From the NCBI GenBank assembly GCA_027886175.1, contig JAJNNQ010000004.1:18333501-18397500 (forward strand): a stretch of DNA of 64,000 nt, read 5' to 3'. Shown one piece after another: positions 1-12,240 of this stretch. The stretch comes from Phylloscopus collybita. Lineage: Eukaryota; Chordata; Aves; Passeriformes; Phylloscopidae. The notes beneath the pieces are model-generated. The model saw only the letters and a list, made by a program, of their open reading frames with translations. It was not told where the DNA came from and did no database searches. Within the stretch, counting starts at the first letter, position 1, and every line of letters starts with the position of its first letter. The translations under genes were made by a program, and so were the position numbers.

Positions 1-2281
1 AACATGCATCTTAGTAAACTGGTGGACCTTCCAGCATGCCTAACCTGCTTCTAGGAAGTCACTACAGGAAGCCAGCTGTGGTGCTTGATTGTGCTGTTTA
101 TTTTGGGCATTACTGTTCCTCTGTCTTTCCCCCTTCTTCCAAGTTATCTCTGCAATAAAAAGCCCTAGGTGTGGGACAGCTTTTGCCAGGAAGAAGAATA
201 AGGATCACAGTCATGCAAAGCTGATTTCCTTTGTTCATCATGCTTATAAGAGGGAATAATAGAAATTACTATGTCAAAATTAAAAACATACATCATGTTG
301 AAGCTTCTGATTACAGGACTGGGCACTATCAAAATTCTAGCTATGCTCAACAGAACACGGTATTTTATTGAAAGGGCCTAAGGGATTTTTTTTCTTGGTA
401 GATTTTTTTTCTTTCCCTCAGATTCTTCCAAGACATAAGAGAGATTTGAGCCTGAAAATAGTTTAACCCAAGTACATGCACTTGCATTTTCTGGAGCTGC
501 AGACACAAACCCAAGTAGTTTCTACAGTGAGAGTAAACTTTCCCTGAAGCATCTTTCAGGTAACCAGTTAATAAGGTATTATGGTCACAGGGCTGAAGGG
601 TATGTGTGTACAAGAACAGGGAAGTGGAACACACAGAAGAGCGCTGGGAGGCAGCAGGGAGAGGGAATGAACCGGTCAGAGGCAGTCTTGGGGCAGATTG
701 ATAAAATGTTTGAATCCTGAACAGCCTGATACAAATTTTTGTGTAGCTGATGAGCCTCCACACTTCAGCCAATACACCTGTGAAGACTTCTGTTATACAT
801 TTTGAGAGCCAATTTTAGCGAAAACAATTTATTGCCAACTAGAATTTCGGATAAGAAATTGACAAAGCCAAACAAATCAATCGACAGAGTCAACAATACA
901 AGGAAATGGTGTGCACCAGGTAAAACCTCAGACATGAGCTCTGCAGTGTCACGTCCTTCCGAGGTTTCACCAAGTGTGCCTTTGAATTAATTAGTTTTAT
1001 ACCCCTCCTGGCCTGGATTACGTATTCTTGAAATTGTACATGTCCCGACTTGTTCCTTGGGTCCTGGTGCCAGCGGGATGTTGAAACATCTAGTGGCCGG
1101 TTTTGTTATTTCAAAAGACTTCTTTGGTGAATTGGATCCCTGTGGTGTGGATGGTCCTGATAGGATACTATCTTGAAGTCATCAGGGGCCGATCGCCTTT
1201 ATCCTGGCCATTCTTCCCCCTTCTATTGGAATTGTAATTTCTCTGTCTTCTTCCCGGAGCTGGAGACTACTCTTGTGAAATTCTCCAGACCCTTTTGTGG
1301 AAGGGGGTTTTTGGTTTTCTTCCAACTATACTTCTACTATAACCACAGATATTATGAAACCATGAATTATTCCTTATTGCAACTTTGCTGCAGACTGAGA
1401 CAGTGAAAGTTTTTACCTGTCACGGGGGACATGCTGGTGACTCCTGACACTTCCTGCTCGAGTTTGCGGGGCCCGGCTGATCCTCTCTCCTCCCGGGAGT
1501 GAGGCGAGGGGTCCGGAGCATCCAGCAGGTCCCAGCCAGGAAGGGCAGTGCCCCAGAGGCACAGGAGCCAGCAGGAACCCGCGGCAGAAGTGACACCCAC
1601 TAAAGGTGACACGCGGCCATGGTGACACCGGGCAGAAGTGACACCTTCGCTGGAAGGGGCCATGCCGCCGCTCCTGATGGAGCGTCCGGGGATCGCCAAG
1701 CAGGAATGAGGAGCTCTGGCTGTGCAGCTGTCTCCACCCTGGGCATCCTCCTGGGGCTCAGGATTTACTCCTGAACCTGCTTCCTGGCACCGATCCCCTC
1801 TCCGGTGTGCGGTGACCTCCTCCGGCCATCTGTCCTTCCCCTCCTTCCTTGAGCATCCCAGTGCTGGCAGAGTCACATGTTTGGTCTTTGATGCCTTTAA
1901 TCCCACCCTCAGCGCCCGAGAGAGAGCGGGAACTCCGCGGGAGTGAGCCACACGCCGAGAGCAGGATCCCGGCGGGAGCGGAGCTGCGTGCGGGAGCGGC
2001 CGTGCGGGGCTGCTCAGCGCAGCGAGTAAATCGCCCGCTGGGATCGGGCTGAACGGGGGGATGCTTCCCCCTCCCTCTTGGGGGATAAGGGGGCAGTGCA
2101 CCGAGGCTGGGGGAACAGGGGTGCCACGAAGTTATGGCTGATGAGCAGCCACTGCTCATCGGGGCTTAGTCTTGGCTGCTGTGGCTGCGGCACCCGAGTC
2201 AGCAGGGAAGTGGAAACCCTCCAGAGATCGAGGAGATGTTTCTGTGCTTGCTCTGGGGATGTGCCTGTACATGGTGACGAG
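1..2281. other. Unassigned flank, possible old LTR
   Basis: No gene was recognised. On the minus strand between about 780 and 1420 there is a TATAAAAC-like box followed roughly 190 bases later by CAATAAATTG, which is the spacing expected of an LTR promoter and polyadenylation signal, but no edges or target-site duplication were found. From about 1430 to 2280 the DNA is GC-rich. Around 1580-1660 it contains four close copies of a GTGACAC motif. Overlapping open frames on both strands in the GC-rich part have no recognisable protein features. Confidence 0.35.
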
Positions 2282-2850
2282 TGTAAAAAATAAAATGTGA
2301 ATTCCTGATCATTATACAAAGGTGTTAACCCAGTTGAATGTTGTTGCCATAAAGTGTCTCCTTTGTTAAATGCCACCCCTACCTTGTACCCGATGTTGTA
2401 ACCGTAAATACCCTCTTTGTTAAAAGCCACTTATCTCATACTCCTTTTTGTGTCTGAATTCCTCTTCCCGTGAGCTGAGCAGCCTCCACTGTTCCCTGCA
2501 CACCTCTAATGGTGACCAATGACACCCCCAGCATGCAAATAAGAGAACCCCCATGGGCTTTAGCACCCAGCAAAAGTGGAATTAACATCTAAAAGCCCCT
2601 AGAGCCAGCGAGCCATACTCAAACAAGACTCCAAACTACGTCGGCGAGCAAGGAAGAACATCAGGCTACCTGCTGGGGCCCTGTGTCCCATCACCACCCA
2701 CTCTGCACAACTGCCCCAGACTTTCGATGAGCCAGCATCTTCCCAGGGACTCTTGTGAGGGTGGAAGCCCCAGCTCTGCCATGTGGCAAAGTCAACACCT
2801 CCTCCTCTGTGTCGTCCATAGGCAGCAGTGGTGCTATGTGTATTCCCTGG
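2282..2850 (+). repeat. 5' LTR of the gamma-like ERV (partial match)
   Basis: The stretch is near-identical to 11365-about 11935, apart from small indels. It opens with TGTAAAAAATAAAATG. After about 2830 the two copies stop matching clearly. The 3' copy continues to an AATAAAGG signal near 11970, which the 5' copy lacks. The 5' LTR therefore seems to have a rearranged R-U5 part, or its U5 has diverged beyond recognition. Confidence 0.75.
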
Positions 2851-3899
2851 AGAGAGGTGGAACAGTCCCTACCAGGTTCTTATTGGGGATCCCTAGGCCC
2901 TACTGGTACCGAGTGCCCACAGAGGGCTCCGCCTCCCAGGGTTGGGCTGGTCGTACTGAGTAGTGGTGATTGTCGCTGTTCAGTCCAGAGGAGGGAAACT
3001 GTAAGCCTACTGCCTAGAGCACAGGAGTAGGGAATCTAGGAGGGCAAAGCAATCATGTAATTCATGCACTCATCCCTTTCCCCAAAAGCCATCTTGCAGT
3101 GGGAAGGGTGGCAAGGAGGCAAGGGGGAAATAGTCCTGCCAACACATGCACTCATCCCTTGAGCTGAAGCTATTTCCTCTGGGGAAGAGATAGCCAGGGA
3201 GCAGAGGGGCAGGAGGCTTGGCTGTGGGCTGACCTTGCTGAAATCCTTTTTGATGGTACTAAGGCTAGGACGGGGGAAGGTCCTGGGAACATTAGTGCTA
3301 GGAACCCTGCCCACATCAACCAGGAGTGCTCATAGTCCCACTAAGGGGGCGAGGCGTGGGGGGTACGTGAGGGGTCCAGGGAGGGACTCCTGAGGGACTG
3401 ACAGAGAGGTCAGGTCCAAAGCCTTGCTTAAGGGCTAGGCTAACGGGTGTGAAAGGATTCCAGTTGGAGTGTGTGTGTGAACCTGGCCTTTTTCTGTTCT
3501 CCTTGTGACGAGTGGAGTGAGTGTGTAAACCCCATCCTTCCCGTGTAACAGTGTTAATTGAAGTAAAAAGGAAAAAAATAAATTTGGATTATTTAGAAAT
3601 TACATTGACTGTCAGTAAGTTTCTGTTCAAGTAAGGGCACCTTAAAAAAACCCAACAAAACCAACAAAACAAAACACAAAACAACACAACAACAACAACA
3701 ACAAAAAGGGGAACCGAACTAATTTTAAATTACTTAGGAGTTGTGCTGCCCATCTTTAATTTTCTGTTTGGGTAGGGGCACCTTAGAGTTTTAGTTAAGG
3801 TCCAACTAAAGAAAGTAATGAATGGGAAAGTGTGCAAGTAAGGAAACAAGCCCCAAAGGAAGGAGTAAGAGGAAACTAAAGTAGTAGCCCCCGGGGCAA
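2851..3899 (+). other. Leader between 5' LTR and gag
   Basis: No primer-binding site was recognised. The segment around 3060-3190 holds two copies of ATGCACTCATCCCT, each near a pyrimidine/purine-rich block. An A-rich, CAA-repeat tract lies at about 3645-3710. The coding region of gag probably begins shortly after 3740, but the start is not clear. Confidence 0.4.
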
Positions 3900-5610
3900 A
3901 TGTTAGATCGATGGGACACGCAAGAGGCCACAAAGGGCCTAGACAAAATCAGAATGATACACTATTGCATGGAAGTCCGGCCCAAATTAGAACTGCAGGG
4001 GGAGTGGCCGTGGTATGGAACCAGGGACCCATGGATGTACTCCCAACTAAATCAACATTTGAAAGCCCAAGAAGACCTTGATTTAGAACAGCTACCCTAT
4101 GCAGCTTGTTGGCGGAAGGATGCCACACAGGACAAAGCTGTAGGAATATGTAAATTACAAGAACAGAAAGAGGAGAGTAAAAGGGAAGAGGAACAAGAGA
4201 AAGAAGTTAATAGCAAATGGAACCCCCTTGATTACCTACCTCCTCCTGTTTACCCAGCAGTACCCCGGGCTCTTCCCCCAAATCCCCCAATTATACCCTT
4301 ACACTCTTCCCCAAATACTCCAACAGTATCTTCTGTTGAGCCTCCAGTCCCTCCCTTTCAAAACCCTTACCTGTTCCTTCCCCAACACCTGTAATCTCCT
4401 CACCATCTCACCTAGCACCTCTCTCTCAAGTCACCCATATCCCCCACCTTCTACACCTTCAATCGCTCCTCTAACCCCATCGCCGTTCTCGTCAGCCCCA
4501 TCCCCCGTGACCCCTGTGACTAACTTAGTCTCAAACCCTAGCTCCTCCTCGAGTGACTATCAAACTCCTGTATCTCCCACTCTTGATCAAAATATAAACC
4601 TTGTTGAAGGGCCCTATTGTACCACCAGATCTAAGGCATCTAAGGCAGAAAGACTCCTTCCCCTGAGGCAGGTCCCTATGGGCAGAGTGGCTGGAGGGGT
4701 TGGCTTTGTGAATGCCATTGACGGGCCTCTGAGGTCAGGGGATTTAAGAAAGAGCTAGGGAACCTTGTGGAAGACCCCATGGGTATATTCAGTGAGGCAG
4801 ATCAGTTTCCAGGCTCCAACATTTACATCCGGGGAGAGTTAAATTCTATCCTAAATATCTTATTTAATCCAGAAGAAGTCAGGATGATCCGGAGTGCGGG
4901 GATGAGAATATGAGAAAAAGAAAATACATTAGGGTCTTCAGGCGACCATAAACTGCCATTAGTTGACCCTGGGTAGAATCCAAATTAAGAGGAAGGGCGG
5001 AGAAACATAAGGGATTACTGATCTTTGATGGTAAAAGGGATAAAAGAATCCATCCCTCGAAGTAGCAATACAAAGCTAGCTTTCAATGGCACGCAAGAAA
5101 AGGATGAAACCCCAGTGACCTGGCTAAATAGATTGAGAAGGAATTTCCAATTGTATTCAAACATCGATCCTGACCATCCTGAAGGGTCCTCCCGAAGGTA
5201 CAATTTGTTACAAAATTATGGCCTGATATAAGGAGGAAACTAGAAAAAATAGAAGAGTGGCAGGAAGAAGGAATGAATGAATTGTTGAAAGAGGCTCTGA
5301 GGGTGTACCTAAGGAGGGAAGAGGAAAAAGCTAGAACAAAGGCAAGAATTATGGTAGCCGTGGCTAGAGAGAGCATAGGGGCAGGCAAAAACCCACCAAG
5401 CAGAGATAAACCAAGGCCCCCATCTGGGGATGCTAAAAGTAAACCTGTGCCACCTTGGATCTCAGGAAACCTGGAGAGAACAGGAGGTGCTATTATTGTG
5501 TGGAAATGAGACATCTGAAAAAAGATTGTAGGAAGCTCTCACTTGATGAAGCCATAGCTCGAGAGCAGGATACTCTGGAAAAAATCCTGAGAGGGGACAA
5601 TAGTGATGAT
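3900..5610 (+). pseudogene. gag: Gamma-like gag remnant (MA, PP, CA, NC)
   Basis: This is a broken structural polyprotein gene. The first part (3900-4390) encodes a matrix-like stretch with WPWYGTRDPW, then a charged Glu/Lys linker and a Pro-rich region containing LPPPVYP, a possible late-budding motif. A capsid start (PLRQVPMG) follows near 4660. Further capsid motifs (GELNSILNILFNPEE near 4835, FNGTQEKDETPVTWLNRLRR near 5083) lie in other frames, so there are several frameshifts. The nucleocapsid knuckle at 5488-5529 reads CYYCVEMRHLKKDC, an intact CX2CX4HX4C. Order and motifs fit the gammaretroviral gag family. The true start codon is uncertain. Confidence 0.8.
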
Positions 5611-5613
5611 TAG
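5611..5613 (+). other. In-frame amber stop at gag-pol junction
   Basis: A TAG lies in the same frame as the CCHC knuckle upstream (5488) and the protease downstream (DTGAD at about 5718). It is followed by GGGTGTCAGGGG. A single suppressible amber codon between gag and pol is the standard gammaretroviral arrangement, and the purine-rich sequence after it resembles the context needed for readthrough. I infer that it is the ancestral junction and not a random mutation. Confidence 0.7.
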
Positions 5614-8600
5614 GGGTGTCAGGGGCTTTATACTTTAGGGGACCCAATGAACCACCAAGAAGAGCCCCTGGTAAACTTTGAAGTGAGTCCCCAAGGTGAA
5701 GAAATTGAATTCCTGGTTGACACAGGAGCAGATCGATCAAGTATAAATAAACTCCCAATGGGAGTTATCATCAGGAAATGGGTCTGTGACGTATTAGGGG
5801 CAGAAGGAATACCATCTAAAGCCTCAGTACTAGAAAATGTCAAAATAAAAGGGAACTCCAGACAATGTTTCACAGACTTTGTGTATTTACCAGACTTGGA
5901 GTCCAGTCTTTTAGGGAGACTTAGTCCAGTTAGGAGTGGGCATTATTCCAAGGAACAGTAAGATGGTGGTTGAAATCATGAAATTGACTACAGAAGACAC
6001 AGAGGAGATAAATCCAGAAGTATGGGCAGAAGAAGGAAAATATGGTTATCTAGATATCCCACCAATTAGAATAAAAATGAAAAAAGAAAGCCCTCCCATT
6101 CGGGTCAGGCAATACCCAATATCCCTGGAAGGCAGGAGAGGATTGGCCCCGGTGATTGAACATCTATTAGCGCACGGTATCCTAGAACCTTGTATGTCAC
6201 CTCAAAACACCCCCATACTAGTGGTTAAAAAGGTGGAAGGCAAATACAGGTTGGTCCAGGACCTGAGAGAAGTAAATAAAAGGACTACTACTAGACACCC
6301 TGTAGTACCCAATCCTTACACTCTTCTAAGTCAAATCCCAAGAGAACACACCTGGTTTACAGTCATTGATCTCAAAGATGCATTTTGGGATGTCTGTTGG
6401 CTGAAGATTGCTGGGATTGGTTTGCATTCGAATGGGAATACCCCAATAAAAAGAAAACAACAACTGAGATGGACATGCCTGCCCGAAGGGTTTACAGAAT
6501 CCCCGAATCTCTTTGAGCAGGCATTGGAAGAACTATTAGAACAATTCATTCTTGAGAGTGAAATACAAATCCTACATATATGGATGACTTGCTAAAATCT
6601 GGAGAAGAGAAAAGCAAAGTGAGGGAGATCAGTATCCGGCTTCTCAATTTTCTTGGGACTAAAGGCCTGAAAGTGTCCTGGAACACACTGCAATTTGTAG
6701 AATCCAAAATCACTTACCTAGGGCACATAATCGGGCAAGGATATAAAAAGATGAGTCCTGAAAGAATATCAGGCATCCTATCTATACCAGCACCTAAACC
6801 CAAAAGAGATGTAAGGAAACTCTTAGGTCTTTTCAGGTATTGTAAATTGTAGTTGGACAGTACTGCCAGAGTGTAAAGTTTATAAAAGCTAGTAGATTCT
6901 GAACCTATAGAGTGGACAACTGAAGATGAGAAGCAACTGAGCGATCTAAAGGAGAAGTTATCTTCAGCACCAGATTTAAGCCTACCTGACCTTAAGAAAG
7001 AGTTTGATCTGTTTATAAACACAGAGGAAGGAATTGCTTATGGGGTGTTGACTCAAGAGTGGGGAGGGTGTCGAAAGTCAACAGCTTACCTGTCAAAACT
7101 ATTAAATCCAGTAGCTCGAGGGTTGCCAACCTGCCTACAAGCCATAGCAGCTGCAGCTATCCTGATAGAAGAAACCCAAAAGTTGACTCTGCAGGGAAAG
7201 GCTAGAGTTTGTACTCCACATGATGTTAAAAAGGTCCTGAGTAAGAGGGCCCAGCATTGCCTAACAGATTCCAGAATAGTAAAATATGAGAGTTAGTTAA
7301 CTCAGTAAGTTTAAATCCAGCACAATTTCTATCGAGGGAACCCTTACGTGAGTTAGAACACAATTGTCTGGAACTTGTAAATCTGTGAACTAAAGTAAGG
7401 GAAGATCAAGAGGATGTACCTCTGCCCTATGGAAAGATGTTATTTGTTGATGGGTCCTCAAGAATAGTAGAGGGGAAAAGAAATCCAGGATATGCTGTAA
7501 CTGCAAGAACAGAAAGAGGAAACATGGAAATTATAGAGAAAGGGAAACTACCTCCCAACTGGTTGGCCCAGTGCTGCAAAGTGTCTGCCCTAAAAAGAGG
7601 TTTGGATTTTCTAGAAGGGGACAGAGGGACCATTTACACTGATTTGCGATAAGCGTTTGGAACAGTCCACACCTTCGGAAAAATCTGGGAGGAGCAGGGA
7701 TATTGGAACTCAGAAGGGAAAAATTTGGTACAGGGAGAGTTAGTAAGATCTGTATTAGAATCTCTGCCTAAGCCTGTAGAAATAGCGGTGGTACATATAA
7801 AGGGACATCAGAAAGGGAACATCTTGGAAAGAAGGGGAAACCAACTAGCCAAGCGGCTAGCCAAGGAAGCAGCTTTAGATCCAGAGGAGCCAGTGACAAT
7901 TCTAAAATTAGGTAACATACCACCTAGAATAGAGAAGAAGGAGGAACCAATATGCTGTGAAAAGGAGCTAAAAGCAATAAAAGAATTGGGATTAAGTCAA
8001 GGGGAACAAGGGAGTGGCTTACACCTGATGGCTGCAAATTTTTAAACAAAGCCCTAGCCGGAAAGATACTGAGATAAATGGATTGACTCATTGGGGAACC
8101 CAAGGTTTATGTGATCACTTCTTAAGGGAAAACCTGTGTATTGGGATATATGATTTAGCAAAGGCTATAACCAAAGGGTGTATAATTTGCCAAAAAGTCA
8201 GCCAAAAGGTAGTGAGGAAAACTGAGCCTGGAGCGAGAGAACTAACCCTGAGACCCTTACCAAAATGCACAAATAGACTTTACAGAGATGCCTCCTATAC
8301 AAGGTTACAAACATCTACTAGTAATAGTTGATCATCTTACTCACTGACCAGAGGCTTTCCCAACTAAGAAAGAAACAGCAGAGGTGGTTGCGGAACGGAA
8401 CGGAACGGAACGGAACAGAACAGAACAGAACAGAACAGAACAGAACAGAACCGAATAGAATAGAATAGAATAGAATAGAATAGAATAGAATAGAATAGAA
8501 TAGAATAGAATAGAATAGAATAGAATGTGTTAGGGCACATCATTCCCAGGTATGGGCTGGACAATAACATCACTTCAGACATTTTATTGCCCAAACGTTA

Positions 8601-9267
8601 TAAGCAACAATCAAAGCCCCGGGGATGAAAATTGAGATTGCACACTCCATGGCACCTCCAGAGCTCAGGAAGGGTGGAGAGAATGAACAAAACTCTAAAG
8701 AATGTCTTGACCAAATTAATGGCTGAAATCCGAATGAACTGGCTCAGGTGTCTACCCCTTGCCCTCTTACAAATTAGAACAAGACCTTGATCAGATCTTG
8801 GGGTCTCCCCATATGAGATGATGTTTGGGCTTCCTTATCTGATAAGGATATAATATCCTACACTATATACCATATAGTGTAGGAGATTATTCAGAAGGAG
8901 AGGCAGTAACACATAAACATTTAGAAACTAATGGAAGGACATTAGAAAATCTCAGGAAGAAAGGATACCTTCCCCAAACCTCTCCCTTGATAGTAATGCA
9001 CATCAGATTAACCCTGGGGATTTGGTACTGGTTAAGTCGTGGCATGGCACCCCACTAACTCCCATATTTGAAGGTCCCTTCCAGGTGTTGCTTACCATCC
9101 ACACCGCAGTATGGACCCAGGAAAAGGGCTTGACCCATATCACCAGAATTAAAGGACCAGTACCACCTCCCAACGATAAACTGGATCCAGCAGCATCACT
9201 CACCAATTCTTCTGAGTGGGTTGTGATCCAAAGCCCCACAGATCTCAAAGTGACTTTGAAGAAATAG
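5614..9267 (+). pseudogene. pol: Gamma-like pro-pol remnant
   Basis: Decayed protease, reverse transcriptase, RNase H and integrase in that order. Protease keeps FLVDTGADRSS near 5710. Reverse transcriptase shows RLVQDLREVNKR near 6250, VIDLKDAFW near 6363 and YMDDLLKS at 6577-6600. RNase H has LFVDGSS near 7440 and VVHIKGHQKGN near 7790. Integrase begins with a zinc-binding part near 8083-8200 (THWG, GCIICQK). After a satellite insertion it ends with a C-terminal domain at 9014-9267 (GDLVLVKSW, GPFQVLLTIHTAV). Frameshifts or stops separate almost every domain. Motifs match gammaretrovirus-like pol. Confidence 0.87.
8392..8526 (+). repeat. Pentanucleotide satellite in integrase
   Basis: About 26 tandem pentamers grade from GGAAC through AGAAC to AGAAT/TAGAA along the array. 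The array interrupts the integrase core, because recognisable pol sequence lies on both sides. The ordered drift of the unit suggests expansion by replication slippage, with new variants spreading from one end. Confidence 0.95.
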
Positions 9268-9561
9268 CCGGAGGCTAATTGAAAAACATGATAGACTGCA
9301 AAACTGCTATATTAATGGTTGTTGCTAATTGCCATCATCATAGCAAACCAGTTGTTGTTATTGTACAACAGTACAATAAAAAAGTATATGAACTAATATA
9401 CTAGCTTTAAAGGTATTTAGAACCAGCATCTCTTGCAGAGCATTCCCTAAGAGTTACCAAATTAATAAAAGTGGGAACAAAGAAGGGGCTCTACCATCTT
9501 TCCCAGGGAAATCCCCAGACCCAAGAGGCAAGGCCGGGTGAAGCCAAAAAGCAGGTGAGGC

Positions 9562-11260
9562 ATGAAGCCCACCACACCAGGGGTGGCTCATACCGGACTC
9601 TTGGGAGGACCAATGCTAATCTTACTCATGAATAACATCACAGAGAGCATAAGAAATAAATGCACAAAGTGCTATCACCCTCTTTATGATGGGTCTCTGA
9701 TTAGAGTCCATATGAACGTAAACCCCACTTGTTTTGATTGTTCCCAATTGGACACCTGCCAAGAGGAACATATTGGATTACCAAAAACACAGCCTCGTTT
9801 AGGCAGCGCCTGCTTGGAGAGTGCCCTGTAGAAGAAGCTTGGTTCTGCCTCGAAAACGAGGGCTTGGATGACATAGGGAAGGAAAAGCCACTAATAGTGA
9901 AAAAAGGGAGACTGAGATGAACCTCTAGGAAAGAATATTTTCATAGACTTAATAGAAAAGATTAGGAGAGAACTAAACCTTACGAACTGTTGGGTTTGCA
10001 GGAATACCCAAACGTCAGAAATTTGTCCGTGGGAAGGAATCAGTTTGCACCATCAGAAATTTTAAGATGGAAATTAATGGAGCAAAACCCCCAAGTTATA
10101 GGGCAGAGGAGGAGAGAGCAGTGGGATTTGAAATTGAAAGCGATCGGTGAAGAATGTATTAAAGAACAGGGAAGAGGTATAAAACCCAAGTGGGAAAAAG
10201 GACTTGCAAAAGGTATCTAATAAGAAGATTTGGACAGTCATTGGGTTGCTTGAGAACCAAACTGATATCAGTCCATTGAAAAGGGAAAAAAAGTTGTATT
10301 TACCATGAAGGATATAGGCTATACGAATGTGCTCAGAAAAAAATAAACCCTTTTTGGGGAATAAGTGATATATCCAAATATTGGGAATATCCTACAGAAG
10401 TACAGGATGCTTTCTGGAAAGCCCCTGAACACTTATTTTGGATCTGTGGGAATATAGCATACACCCATCTCCTAGGGGACGGGGGAGAGAGTTGCACTGT
10501 AGGAATTATTAAACCTGCTTTCTTCCTCCTCCCAAAGGAGCTGGGATCAAGTATAGGAGTCCCACTCTTGGATGAACTGAAGAAAGTCAACCGAAAGAAA
10601 CAACATATAATTGACATGGGGAGTACCCAGAAATGGAAAGGAAAAATCTGGACCCCAGAAGAAATAGTTAGAACTTATGGGCCAGCCACCTGGGCCCAAG
10701 ATGGATCTTGGGGATACCGTACCCCAACTTATATGTTGAACAGAACCATTCGACTCCAAGCAGTACTTGAGATTGTCTCCAACAAAACAGCCCTCGCTCT
10801 AGACCATATCAGCAATCAGGTAGCCCAGACTAGAGCTGTAGTCTACCAAATCCAACTCGAGATGGATTATTTATTAGCTGACGAATGGGGAATCTGTGGC
10901 AATTTTAATTCTTCCAAGTGCTGCTTGGAGATCGATGACAAAAGTGAAGTAATCAAAAATATCTCTAAAGAAATATGTAAAATTGCACACGTGGGTACCC
11001 AAGATTGGACTCACCTAGTAAATTCTAATTGGTGAAATGACTTTTGGTTATTTAAAGGGTAGTGGTGGAAGAAAGCAGCATTCATCATAGGTAGCACATT
11101 CATAAGTTTTCTGTTCCTACCATGTTTACTCCCATACCTAATACGAACAGTAACATCCACAGTCCAAGCAAGCCTCCAGATCCTGAGGGTACCAGATCAA
11201 AAGCAAACCAAAATGATGACAGTAGAAACTCAAAATCAAGAACACTAAACTGCCCAAAAG
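9562..11260 (+). pseudogene. env: Env remnant with CX7CC transmembrane subunit
   Basis: The surface-subunit start is at 9562, with a short hydrophobic stretch and Cys-rich CTKCYHP. Frameshifts break the gene through 10560. The transmembrane subunit (10700-11260) has a heptad-like helix (ALALDHISNQVAQTRAVVYQ), then CGNFNSSKCC, in which seven residues separate the first Cys from the Cys pair. The usual gammaretroviral count is six. A hydrophobic anchor (FLFLPCLLPYLI) follows a stop near 11034. A nearby minus-strand element (13044-13334) has the same CX7CC layout. This kind of subunit is known from avian, reptile and fish ERV env genes. Confidence 0.8.
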
Positions 11261-11348
11261 GTACACGATCAATACCGAAAGTTAAGAAAACTATATTCCC
11301 AAGAGCCAGAAACCACAAATTGATGCGGGCCCAAGACCTGATCAAAAA

Positions 11349-11364
11349 AATAGAGGGGGGATAC
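11349..11364 (+). promoter_or_regulatory. Polypurine tract of the gamma-like ERV
   Basis: AATAGAGGGGGGATAC lies directly upstream of the 3' LTR start at 11365. Position and composition match the plus-strand primer site of retroviruses. Confidence 0.85.
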
Positions 11365-12000
11365 TGTAAAGAATAAAATGCACATTCTCCATTATACAAA
11401 GGTGTTAACCCAGTTGAATGTTGTTGCCATAAAGTGTCTCCTTTGTTAAATGCCACCCCTACCTTGTACCCGATGTTGTAACCGTAAATACCCTCTTTGT
11501 TAAAAGCCACTTATCTCATACTCCTTTTTGTGTCTGCATTCCTCTTCCCGTGGGGTATTGCCTCTGCTGCTCCCTGCACACCTCTAATGGTGACCAATGA
11601 CACCCCCTGGCATGCAAATAAGAGAACCCCCATGGGCTTTAGCACCCAGCAAAAGTAGAATTAACATCTAAAAGCCCCTAGAGTCAGCGAGCCATACTCA
11701 AACAAGACTCCAAACTACATCAGCGAGCAAGGAAGAACATCAGGCTACCTGCTGGGGCCCTGTGTCTCATCACCGTGAGTCGAGCAGCACCCGCTCTACA
11801 CAACTACCCCAGACTTTCGATGAGCCAGCATCTTCCCAGGGACTCTCATGAGGATGGAAGCTCCAGCTCTGCCATGCAGCAAAGCTGAATGCCTCCTCCT
11901 CTGTGTCATCCACCGGGAGCAGCAGTGGTGTGCGCAACCCCTCGGGCCCTCCACCTAGAGCTGACCTCAATAAAGGAATTAGAAAGGAGCAGGTCTCCTT
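11365..12000 (+). repeat. 3' LTR of the gamma-like ERV
   Basis: It begins TGTAAAGAATAAAATG right after the polypurine tract and repeats the 5' LTR. An AATAAAGG polyadenylation signal lies near 11970, followed by a GT/T-rich stretch (TTGCTCGTTCTTTCC) typical of R-U5. The exact 3' edge is not certain, because the 5' copy does not match there and no target-site duplication was seen. Confidence 0.8.
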
Positions 12001-12240
12001 GCTCGTTCTTTCCAACCAGCAGGAGGACAAGTGGCCAGAGCCTGGCCGGGCCCCAAGAAACGGCCCTTCCCTTAGGGAAGGTGACTGGAGCTCTAAGGGA
12101 ATAGGAAAAGCCAGCCAGCTTCTGCCCTGTGCTTGGTGCCACCCAGAGGAGTCTTCATCCAAGGCAGAAGCATGGTCCGAATCTCTCTGGTCTGAAATAT
12201 AGGCAAGGAGCTGAGGACTGGGCACACTGAAACACCCTCT

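Larger units (their letters stand above)
2282..12000 (+). mobile_element. Gamma-like endogenous retrovirus, plus strand
   Basis: A degenerate provirus with direct repeats at both ends (2282 and 11365, both opening TGTAAARAATAAAATG) and a polypurine tract just before the 3' copy. In between are, in order, a gag with a CCHC knuckle, an in-frame amber codon, protease, reverse transcriptase with YMDD, RNase H, integrase and an env with a transmembrane subunit. The gag-stop-pol arrangement is the gammaretroviral one. Every gene is broken by several frameshifts or stops, so the element is not expected to be functional. The 5' LTR matches the 3' LTR only over its first 550 bases or so, and no target-site duplication could be defined. 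Confidence 0.9.

Noticed and set aside
1367..2159. Overlapping open frames on both strands in a GC-rich block
   Set aside because: No motif, splice context or family resemblance. High GC alone explains the lack of stops.
8364..8594. Minus-strand frame with Phe-Tyr-Ser-Ile-Leu repeats
   Set aside because: It is a translation of the pentamer satellite.
2276..12010. Target-site duplication for the plus-strand gamma-like ERV
   Set aside because: GACGAG before the 5' LTR is not found after the 3' LTR, and the 3' edge is not certain.
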